64,000 nt of DNA from Hydnum rufescens UP504 (lineage: Eukaryota; Basidiomycota; Agaricomycetes; Cantharellales; Hydnaceae), in the NCBI GenBank assembly GCA_014904985.1, contig MU128945.1, forward strand, positions 124,001 to 188,000, given 5' to 3'. Shown here piece after piece: positions 1 through 9,080 of this stretch; position 1 is the first letter of the stretch, and every line of letters starts with the position of its first letter. The position numbers were made by a program, and so were the translations under genes. The notes under the pieces were generated by a model. It did not search any database. It had not been told where the DNA came from and was given only the letters and a program-made list of their open reading frames with translations.

Positions 1-429
1 CGGCGAGGAAAGAACAAACACAGTGCTTCATGTTTCCGGAACTTCCACAATAACCCTTTCCTCGATTTGACCTGGATCTCCTCGCTTATCTAAGTCAGAC
101 ACCATGTTCTGGTATGTGCGAGACTCCATATGTGGATACCGTGACTGCAATAGATGAGAATAGCCCGACTTTGAAATGAAACATCTAGCATACCTCTATT
201 CTTGACCACACGGCAATTTCAGCATCCCCGTTATGAAAAGATGCTCGCCGAGTTTCTCTCGCAATCGCAACGACAACGGCTCCCTGCCGGAGTTGTATGA
301 TGAGATCTAAACATGACGAAGGCCGCACAGACCATACCTTAGCTCCCATCGGTCCAAGTTGGACCTTGGAGGTGGCGGCTGGCGCTTCTTGGAGATATGC
401 ACGCGAATGCAAACTGTTTTCATGGCATC

Positions 430-2636
430 CTATCCTCAGTAAAAGTGCAGTAACGGGAGAGGAATGACACCTACAGGGAAAGTATCGCTATTATATACAC
501 TAGAATAAAGTCAGTAATGCAAGCTAGGACCACCTTTACGATCACTCACAACTCCCGTAGCATTCACCAAGGACTATGACCGCTTGTCCTACCCCGCTAA
601 GAACAAACTTGGACCGGGGTCAATCTTGATAGAGGGAATACGAGTGGAAAAGACAATCGTACTGCCGCCAATAGTATAGATGCAAGACTGGGACGAAAAT
701 GAGGGGGGGAGATATTTCGAGTCCAATCAAGAAGATACACACCTAGTGAAAATTCCGGTATTCATTAAACATATCACCATGCGTGCGACCACCTGGTCAG
801 TCCTGTACAATTGGAAAGGTTGTTCAGAAGAGTTCTTGCTCAGTGAATTGTGATGTGCACCGATGACTCCCCCCCCGTCTCCGCTAACAATAACACGGCC
901 ATGCACATAGTAAGCGTGCTGTCGGCCAACGCGCCGGACACCGCCCACGACACTAGAGCCCAATCAGGAGTCGAGGCGAAAGCATTTGACCTATGCATTG
1001 CTCTGTGGCAATAATGGATCGACGCACACTCTACGGGAAGACTCGTGCACTGTGACTTACGTAGTAGTAACGAATACTGGTAGAAACAAGATTATGATTG
1101 TTATTTTAGAAGCATTCAGCAGAAGGGCGAAAAAACTTGCCGATCGCGACGGCTAGTGCAGCGAAGGATGAGCATACGCAGTGAAATTAGCAACTGGGCT
1201 TACCAAATGAGAAGAAAACAAGTACAGCCTGGAAATGATGAGGAGTCAGCGGGATGAGGGGGGAGGCCATTGATATGGTCACTCACATTGATACACATTA
1301 AAATTCGAGAGTTGTTCACTGGCCGTCGAGTTAGAGATAGAGATCAGAGAAGAGTCATAAGTGACAGACGTTGGTATATTCTCCAGACCAAATATGATTG
1401 CAAGACGAAAGCCCCCAAGGCCTAGAATTGAAGTTAGTGTGGCTAGAGTGAGATAAAGATCCGGAGAAGGACCATACGCCAGCCGCCAACGGCACACGGG
1501 TCTCCCTGCAAGAGGTGTAAATTCAGGGATCGAGTGCAGCGTATTCACAATTACAAACGCACCAGGGGGACAACTGGATAGCCGTGAAATTACCGAATCC
1601 AGTCGCAAGGTACCAGTAAACGGCCCGACACGCGCAGGATCTAGGAAAGAGACGACGATGTTAAGACTAAATCACTAATCAACCCTGGCGGCCTTACGTC
1701 TGGAGTCCTTGGAGTAGCCTGAGGAAAGTGAGAATTTTTTTTCTTATTCCAAACAGTGCAAAGAGTAGACTTGCCAGAGGGCAGCCACCTGGGGATGCTT
1801 GAGACGAAGAATCCAAACGGAGAAGTCCATATATACTCACAGTGCATTTTATAAACAAACTATCATGAGGAAACTCCAAGCTATAACTCCGAGTCTGGAT
1901 GGTCGCAACACCAAAGCAACTGAACCCCGGTGCACAGGGTGAGACAATGGCGCAAAGGGGTAGACATGGCGTTCTCACATTGCGGAGACGATATTTCCCG
2001 CAAGTAAACATTTCACGACCTCGATACGAGAGACGTAATGCATTGAACGTGAGAGAGGCTACAGGATAGATGGAAGTTGAGATAAGAGCAAGCGCGATGA
2101 GGAAAACTAAGGCCAGAGGGCCTGCAGTCTGTGGGACCGGAGCAGCTGTGAACAAGTCTGTTCTTCTCCGATCAGAGCTTATAAGGTTCCTGGCAGCCAG
2201 TGCAGGCACAAGCATTTTGCTTCCGCAGATGGGAGAACAGTTTAACCTCAATGAATATTTCTGTCACATGGCACCTTTCACCAAGCTACAACAGGCACAA
2301 TTTCCTCTAATTATCGAATGATATATAGAGTTTATGATGCCATCACCAAACAAGGAGAGGATCAGACTGCCCCATTTGAGATACGTGACCTATTTTCACC
2401 GATAACTCACCGGATCAAAGGCGGTCTAATCGCCTGCGATCAATTCGTTTGCCGGGCTGTAGGCCTGGAAGGCGGGTGATGATACGGGTGAGGGCCAGGT
2501 GGATACACAATGGAGTCGAAAAGATCCGTAATAAGGATGGAGATGGGGAGGGGAAACAAATCAAAGGATCCGCGGGTATGACTACCCACATCTCCAAAAC
2601 ATAAAAGCGTAGTGTGGAATTACCTTCATATATCAT
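430..2636 (-). pseudogene. possible multi-exon membrane protein gene or remnant (DUF6534-like), uncertain
   Basis: Several minus-strand open stretches contain hydrophobic segments: around 2130-2070 (LVFLIALALIS), around 1450-1380 (LATLTSILGLGG) and around 800-740. The last segment has a TDQVVARMVICLMNTGIFT pattern. It resembles, from memory, the TD..NRLILFTINTGL segment of basidiomycete DUF6534 membrane proteins. No continuous exon chain, clear start or convincing C-terminus could be built, so this may be a decayed copy or a coincidence of open frames. Nothing firmer is visible in 1-2640. Confidence 0.22.
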
Positions 2637-2655
2637 GCTGGTTACAGTTCTGTAA

Positions 2656-2702
2656 CCCTCAAATGTAGCCTGAGCTTGCGTGTGTCTCGATGGGCCTTGG
2701 GC
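2656..2702 (+). repeat. short dispersed repeat, copy 1 (partner at 60439-60485)
   Basis: About 46 bp beginning CCTCAAATGTAG and ending TCTCGATGGGCCTTGGGC aligns to 60440-60485 with roughly seven differences and a one-base gap. The similarity fades on both sides. It may be the edge of an old transposon copy; no terminal repeats or coding capacity were found next to it. Confidence 0.5.
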
Positions 2703-3455
2703 AGCGATCAGCCGGCATCGGCCGGGGCATGCAGTTCCATCGGTCTCGCTAGCTCCTAGTTTTTCAATGTTAGTAGAAGGAACTACGGGAAGGAGAACAG
2801 TTCCTCTTTGGCGAGCTCAGATCAAATCTCATATATATCGTCCTTTTATCTTGATCTCACTTCGTCATGTGTATTCGATATGTCGGGCTCGACCCACCGC
2901 TGTTTTTAAATGTCCCGCCATCCGGATATGTTGGCAGGAGCCCCTGGATGGATCGTAGATACCCTCCAAGACAACAAATTGGCAGAAGGTTAGGATGTGA
3001 GTGAGGAAACATCATGATGTGGGCTTGACAAGAGGAAGACTGCCTTCAGCACTCCAAGGACCGCGTACGCTCCCCCAATTTTTTTTTGTAGACAATCCAC
3101 GGACCGCGAAGGGCTATGAATGAGACAACGCGACACTTCGAGGCAGCCGTAACATCCTACCAAAACTTGACCCTAACACAGCTGCTGATTCACAGTACCG
3201 ATCCTAACACGCAATGCTCCCACATGATTGAGAAACAGCTACATCTAGGCAATATACACCTCTTTCGTGTTGCCATGGTCTTCGGTCCTTTCAAGTTTCG
3301 GAACTTTTGAAAATGATGCCCCATGGTGACATCACTACATGCCTCTAACTTGTCGACTTTCATTCATATGAATGCATTCTTTGTCATCCTGCGCTCCCGA
3401 TGTATCGTAGTTAGTGAGAAAAAAAGGACTCAAGACTCGACTCACTTTAGTTCTC

Positions 3456-3599
3456 CTTAGACTCGTGACCAGTCTTCCTCAGCTTGCTGAGGGACTGGTA
3501 AAATGGGGTTTGCCGGCAGGTTGTGGTCGAAACTTATCCGAAGGACCAATCACATCATTCTTCCCACGACAATTAATCTTAGACCAGTTGCTTTTTGAA
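3456..3599 (+). repeat. left terminal inverted repeat
   Basis: This is the left arm of the inverted-repeat element. It contains a perfect internal palindrome, CCTCAGCTTGCTGAGG, at about 3478-3493. Its inner end (TTAATCTTAGACCAGTTGC, about 3572-3590) is followed by a degenerate direct copy at about 3606-3630 that lies outside the inverted repeat. Confidence 0.9.
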
Positions 3600-3659
3600 T
3601 GGCACTTAATCTTCGACCCAGTTGCTTTTTAAACGGCTGTTACGAATAGCCTATCTCTT

Positions 3660-4097
3660 TCCTCTGATGACGATGAAGAAAGTGAGATTCCAGACTGTGA
3701 GACAGATTCGGAAGACAAGGATACCTGCGATCCTGTACGGGTTTGTCCCCTGATTGGGTATCAGACGAGACTTATGATCGACAAGCTTCATTCACTGCCC
3801 CACTCTTGCCGAGAGCCTTCTTGGATGCTCTGTATATGATTCTTTTCGCTCTGATCACCTCCACATCATTCGAAAGGCAACTGAGCGTCCATGGACAAAG
3901 TCGAATCACAAGAAGATTGTTTGCACAGCGCAACTCGAGACGGTCATTGCCGTTGAGTGCGACGGTAAGAATGTCATTCATGAGGCAGCGACAGGTTCGG
4001 GCAAGACTATCACAATGGGCATCCTAATGCTCCTTCATCCCAAAACCATTTTTATCACTGTTTCACCTTTGAATGAGCTGCATTGTCTTGAGTGAGG
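3660..4097 (+). pseudogene. fragment of RecQ/DEAD-type SF2 helicase inside the TIR element
   Basis: One plus-strand frame through about 3928-4097 reads into GKNVIHEAATGSGKT, an SF2 helicase motif I (Walker A), followed by a motif Ia-like KTIFITVSPLNELH. It ends at a stop at about 4095. Upstream, 3660-3740 encodes an acidic stretch rich in Asp/Glu, but frame changes and stops separate it from the helicase motif. No motif II (DExH) or helicase C-terminal domain is present, so the gene is a fragment that cannot make an active enzyme. The homology resembles RecQ-like helicase genes that are numerous in Agaricomycete genomes. It lies wholly between the terminal repeats, so it probably moves with them. 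Confidence 0.7.
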
Positions 4098-4327
4098 ACT
4101 GCGTCTATAACCAGATTGAGCATGCAATGAATATTTGAGTAGACCAGCCATCAATGAGCAAGAGGAAAATACCAATAGTGTGGACATAGGTCCATGCCTC
4201 TCGGAAGCAGGTGCAATGTTTCGAGGCCTAGCTGGTAGCTTGGGCACAGGAGCTTTTGACCGAGGGGCCATCTTAATTGTACGGAGACAAGGGTCAATTT
4301 ATTGATTTAATTATGATTATTTTCCTG

Positions 4328-4471
4328 TTCAAAAAGCAACTGGTCTAAGGTTAATTGCCGTGGGAAGAATGATGTGATTGGTCCTTCGGATAAGTTTCGA
4401 CCACAACCTGCCGGCAAACCCCATTTTACCAGTCCCTCAGCAAGCTGAGGAAGACTGGTCACGAGTCTAAG
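4328..4471 (-). repeat. right terminal inverted repeat
   Basis: Reverse complement of 3456-3599 with two transitions, both near the inner end. It is directly followed by the TTCTC copy of the target-site duplication at 4472-4476, only about 90 bp upstream of the eIF6 start codon. Confidence 0.9.
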
Positions 4472-4568
4472 TTCTCCTCGCAGGCGTGACGAGAAACGGC
4501 TCTTGCCGGAGCTGCAACGAGTCTCAATCTAGTTCAAATTCACACACGACGAGGAAACCAGAGTTCAT

Positions 4569-5795
4569 ATGGCTACCCGTACGTGACCCTTTCCCCTCAT
4601 ACCATTCACCGCAGAACTTTGTGGGCGTTGTAATTCCCAGCCACGCCGATCACCTGCATGGTACCCTTCTGTGGCCACTTACCCACTATTTCTAGGCACC
4701 CAATTCGAAAATAGTAGCGACATTGGCGTATTTTCGAAACTGACAAACAGGTCTCTTAATGTCATTCTACTCAGGAGGCCGGTTATTGAAATCGAATTCT
4801 AGCTATTGTCTCGTTGCGGTTGGCGGCAGCACAAATTTCTACTCTGTTTTCGAGAGCGAACTCGGCGACATTATACCCATAGTACACACCACCATCGGTG
4901 GGACCCGTATTGTTGGCCGACTAACGGCAGGTAGTCGCTTCCCTCCAGAGATCGTTCTACGCGATCCTGACTCATCTCTCAAAGGGAACCGTCACGGGCT
5001 CCTAGTCCCATTCTCGACCACAGATCAAGAATTACAACATCTTCGCAATGCTCTTCCAGATTCTGTAGCCATACAACGCGTAGAAGAACGTCTTTCCGCC
5101 TTAGGAAACGTCATTGCGTGCAATGACTATGTAGCACTCGTCCATCCAGACGTCGATCGCGAAACAGAAGAAATCATTGCGGATGTATTGAAAGTAGAGG
5201 TGTTCAGGCAGACTGTCGCCGACAATGTCCTTGTGGGCAGCTACTGTGTGTTCACGAATCAAGGGGGTCTCGTACACCCCAAGACGAGTGTGCAAGATCA
5301 GGACGAGTTGAGTAGTTTGTTGCAGATCCCTCTGGTGGTCAGTCGGTCATTCACTGGGTGTTTGTATTTTTGTCATCCGTGGTGGGCTCATTCTTGGAAA
5401 TCGTAGGCAGGGACTGTAAATCGAGGATCAGATGTACTAGGGGCGGGACTCGTTGTGAATGACTGGTGCGCATTTACGGGACTGGAGACGACCGCAACGG
5501 AGGTCAGCGTCATCGAGGCCACATTCAGTACGTGCACCCTTGCTTCCATTTTCTCCCTGTTTTCTCTTTGGCTGGTATGCCCTTTCTTGCTGCGAGACCA
5601 TGTTCTTTTGGCATCCTGCTGGTTTTTTATCCCAATCTTGGTTCTTCATTTTGTTTTCTCTCCATTATACCGTCCCCAACTCGTCTATATGCCTCACAAT
5701 AATCTTCTCTCCTTGCATGTGCAGAACTTCAAGGGAACCAACAAAGCGCGATCATTGGCGAGATGCGAGATGCACTCATTGATAATTGGGCATGA
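4569..5795 (+). CDS. TIF6: eukaryotic translation initiation factor 6 (ribosome anti-association factor)
   Basis: eIF6 binds the 60S subunit, blocks premature joining to 40S and is needed for 60S biogenesis in the nucleolus. Six exons rebuild a full protein: 4569-4578, 4696-4750, 4803-4930, 4985-5337, 5407-5527 and 5725-5795. The product is exactly 245 aa, the usual family length. It starts [16 protein letters not shown] and contains the conserved [31 protein letters not shown] and [12 protein letters not shown] blocks. The first exon is only ten bases. The intron 4931-4984 is 54 nt, a multiple of three without a stop, so it reads through as an apparent 18-residue insertion unless spliced. 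No frameshift is seen. The promoter region is squeezed against the mobile element that ends at 4471. Confidence 0.96.
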
Positions 5796-5858
5796 AGACA
5801 GTTGGGATAGGTTGAGGGATTGGAAATCGTTGGCCTGAGTCCTCATGTAATAAGAAGT

Positions 5859-6065
5859 TTACTTCAAATGAGCCTCCTGTTGTTTTGTTGTGAGCGTTGG
5901 AAAAAGAGATCGGCTGGATCCGGCAACTACCGTTTGTCTTCCTGATCTGGATGGCCTATCTTCCACCTCGGATTCATCGGTCCCGAGGAGCACTTGAAGC
6001 CATCTCAGCGCATTGTCTTCCTCTGCTGTCTTCGTCGGGACCATCAACACTATGCTTGCGCCATC
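5859..6065 (-). other. small open frame between eIF6 and the plus-strand RRM gene, doubtful gene
   Basis: An ATG-initiated minus-strand frame (ATG about 6065, stop 5859) encodes about 68 residues of mixed, soluble-looking composition and lies in the spacer downstream of eIF6. The plus strand is also open here (5897-6220), so the frame may be chance. No family was recognised. It is listed because the spacer between eIF6 (stop 5795) and the next start (6221) is otherwise unexplained. Confidence 0.15.
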
Positions 6066-6220
6066 ACTCATCACCTTCTCTGCTCCAATTATCTTCTGCT
6101 CACCCGGCCTCAAGCTTTAGGGTTTCCATTCCCCATTGTTCCAGGGGACACCCATCACTCGTCTCGAGAAATATTCATAGTGCTCCCGGGACTAAGAAAA
6201 GGGATTTTGAATCCCAGGAC

Positions 6221-7470
6221 ATGAACGAAGACAGATCTGCTCACCACCATACCACATCCTTTGCACCCTCCGATACATTGCTCCTTTCTGGAAGCAACTT
6301 TGAAAAGTTATCTACCACCGAACTTAATGAACACTTCGAAGGCTTTGACGGGCTTTTGCATATCGAACTTTCGAGTAACTCCAGTATGCGCATGGATTTT
6401 GCGAGGGGCGGACATTCATCTATCTCACCTGATTGTGATTCCAGAATATTCTTATCGACGAATGCCAAGACTCCTGACAGTAATATTTCGAACGCTGCAA
6501 CACTCTGTGCAAGCGTTCCATCGTCTTTATATACAGAAGCATAGACGTGAATCCAATGGTTTGCGCATCACTGGGATAGAGTTCAGTCCCTTCTCACAAC
6601 AAAGACACACACCCCCCGATTCCGTCTTTCGCCTGAACTTATCGGCGCCCATCATACTAGAGAAACCCCTGCTCCTTCTTTCCACCGTGGACGACGTGGG
6701 CCCTGTAGTTGTGAAGGAATATCTGTCACAATTCTTTGGATTCAAATTCCATGGGGGTGCGAACGGGATGTCGTTGATCCCATAAATGTCATGTCCTTAT
6801 TGTTGACTTCATACAGAGCCGCGGACCAGTCGTTCAGGGAGAACGACATTTCTCGTCGCATTTGACACCATAGAACACGCCATGTGGGCTCTTCACCACG
6901 TCCACTATTTTCCACCGATTCATAACACTCAACCCCTATTTCAAGCCATGCATTTCCACCTCGACATCAATCGTATGGAAGACGCACCCCGGGTGGCACC
7001 CTCTGAGGGCGAGATGCTTCAAGCAGAAGGAGATGAAATCGTGAAGAAGTTTGAATCTGTGAGCTTGCATTGGCCAAAAGAGAATGGGGCGCGGTGGATC
7101 CATGTTCGAGGTTTGCCGTCAATCGACCAAAGCATTCTCAAAGCATTTTCATACCCTGGGCTCCGCGATGTCAAGACTCATGAAGGTGAGCTGCGGCTGA
7201 AATTAGGACTATGTTACTGCCACTGATTCTTTTTTCTTTTTTCTTAGCTCTGCGTGCCATCCATGTTGCATACGAGAGCAAAACCGCAGCAGATCATGCA
7301 TTAAGAGAACTGCATCGCCAGAGGTATGGCGGGCCTTATGTTGGTTAGAGTCAGCGCTCAACGTTCTTATTTTCGCCAGGATATGGCCTGGAGGGCCCAT
7401 TATACATTCAGAGCGAAAAAACTCGCCATCGTGGCAAAGCTTCGCCCAATCTAATGATCCTAGGACATAG
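6221..7470 (+). CDS. protein with three degenerate RRM-like folds
   Basis: Five exons with matching splice phases (6221-6374, 6445-6756, 6817-7185, 7248-7323, 7380-7470) give 333 aa. Three stretches look like RNA-recognition-motif folds. The first starts at about residue 18 (TLLLSGSNFEKLSTTELNEHF, then LLTVIFRTLQHSVQAFHRL). The second starts near residue 125 (LLLLSTVDDVGPVVVKEYL, then TTFLVAFDTIEHAMWALHHV). The third starts near residue 235 (RWIHVRGLPSIDQSILKAF, then AIHVAYESKTAADHALREL). The beta-strand and helix pattern is clear, but the aromatic RNP1/RNP2 residues are mostly missing, so RNA binding is inferred, not shown. The gene is convergent with the RRM-like gene at 7502-8708, with only 31 bp between stop codons. 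The start ATG at 6221 is the first that keeps the domain frame; an upstream start is possible because the frame stays open to 5897. Confidence 0.65.
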
Positions 7471-7501
7471 TCATGCCCAATATAATCTATTGCTTTGGGA
7501 A

Positions 7502-8708
7502 TCACCCCGCAGGTGGTTCAAACTCGGATGGATCTTTTACTTGCATCATCGGTCCTCGATGCCAAAGACGGCGGCCATTTAATACATGGAGCATGTGCTG
7601 TGCCTCCTGCCACGATGAAAATTCGACGTGAACCTGGTCTCCAACTAGGATCTTTCATTAGTTTCCTTTCCCGCGAGACGACACCTGTAGTCGAGGACGT
7701 ACCTGTTTCTACACACATTTGCCCGGGGCTATCTAGTACTTCTCGCATCTCAGCGTCACGATCGGGCAAGCCCAACATGATTAACTCCTCCGAATCAAGG
7801 AATCCATACAGTTTCACAATATGTGGGGCTTGTTTCGGGGTAAACTTTTCGTCCTCTCGCTCTCGTTGGTATCTTCGAGGTCGTAGATAGTTTTCTGGTC
7901 GCCCGATCATGCGCTGACCAAACAGTTGTGGCACACTTCCTTCCTCAAAGCGGTCCAGCATGTGGGCCGCTGCCGTGATGGAAGAGAAAAACAATGCCAT
8001 GACCGCCTTCTGTTCCATCATTACTATTGTGCGAGGTGCCACTTTCTTTCGACTTCAGGAATATTGTCTGGCACCAACAGTCGGGAAATAGTTACGTACG
8101 AAAGCGACAGCTAGTGTAGCCAGGATAGTGAGAAAAAAGATCTTCGATGTCGTCTTCAGTTACGCTTGGATGAACGCCGTGAACCCATACAATGGGTTGT
8201 TCAAGTTTTGCCAGAGACTCCGCGGACGGCGGTCGGGCGGGACCACGCATATCGTTTATTATTGGGACGAGGCTTCGAGGAATGTTGGCGTCGGAATTGG
8301 CGTCTACACCTGCTCCTACCGGAGGAATAAAACAAGCAGTGATAGTACCCCCGTCTCGGAGACCCAGCCGTCCTGATTCACTGTATAGCCATTCCAAGGC
8401 CGCTGCAGCATAACTTGCATTGCCATAACACGCCACTGCAGCGTCCACTTTCTTTCCTTCTTCAGTCCGAGAGCCTAAAATCCAAGATACATAAGTCCTG
8501 CTATTCCAGCGGTAACCCTGTTTGAAGATGCACGCACACAGTCGCAGATGTGAATAACCTGCAAATGCAGAGAACTTATCTTGTAATTCGGATAGGGTGG
8601 TGCGGGCAGAGAACCCAGTGACAAGAAGAGACTCGGATCGCTTGCCCAGTAATGGGGCGGGGGTGCGGGGGTATATTCGCCTTGGGCGGATGCCTTGGTT
8701 GAAGTCAT
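7502..8708 (-). CDS. second protein with three RRM-like folds
   Basis: On the minus strand, exons about 8708-8538, 8474-8096, 8052-7703 and 7644-7502 join in phase. Fold one: SLLVTGFSARTTLSELQDKF, then AAVACYGNASYAAAALEWL. Fold two: IVWVHGVHPSVTEDDIEDLF, then VMALFFSSITAAAHMLDRF. Fold three: HIVKLYGFLDSEEL, then DQVHVEFSSWQEAQHMLHVL, the last part lying in the final exon. A basic RTRKK run spans the second intron. The chosen ATG at 8708 opens MTSTKASAQGEYTPAPPP, but this is one frame away from the first fold; the shift falls in a run of G/C homopolymers at about 8654-8671, so a consensus indel is likely. The architecture mirrors the convergent neighbour at 6221-7470, suggesting related roles in RNA processing; neither was matched to a named family. 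Confidence 0.68.
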
Positions 8709-9080
8709 GCGAGGAGTCAAAAAAACTGGACAAAATCCACTTTTCAGTGCTTCGTGCCGGTGCGATATTCTGTGCAATCTATATAGGCTGTAGGATTGTA
8801 AAGAACTCGCTAACGAGCGCCGCAGCATTATCGATCCTTGCTTTGGAGATCCGGGCTCGGCAAAATCCGAAGACTCTCCCCACCTAGCTTTTGGCTTCGC
8901 CGCGATCTCTTCCCAGTCCCTGCCTGGTGTACACAAGCAAGATTTTCACTTAAATATCTCTGTCCCCGCTTTTCATCTTTCTTGTGTGTTCTTTTCGAAC
9001 TGTTATCTGGCTCAACCGACTTCTCCGACTTGCATCGTGGAATATTCATTCACCAAAGCACTGTACATCACGAACATAGC

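Larger units (their letters stand above)
3456..4471. mobile_element. 1,016-bp TIR DNA element with helicase fragment and 5-bp target-site duplication
   Basis: The two ends are inverted copies of the same 144 bp (3456-3599 and 4328-4471), differing at only two positions. The ends read CTTAGACTCG...CGAGTCTAAG and are flanked on both sides by TTCTC (3451-3455 and 4472-4476), which fits a 5-bp target-site duplication. The interior holds a broken helicase reading frame on the plus strand but no recognisable transposase. This is the structure of a non-autonomous class II element or of a deleted autonomous one. Near-identical arms suggest recent mobilisation. The superfamily is not assigned: a 5-bp duplication is uncommon, and helicase genes are known in only some DNA transposon groups. 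Confidence 0.85.

Noticed and set aside
4931..4984. An 18-residue insertion in eIF6
   Set aside because: GT...AG borders and exact recovery of the 245-aa family length show it is an intron.
5455..5838. Overlapping plus-strand open frames (up to 127 codons) after eIF6 exon 4
   Set aside because: They cover eIF6 exons and its 197-nt last intron in other frames.
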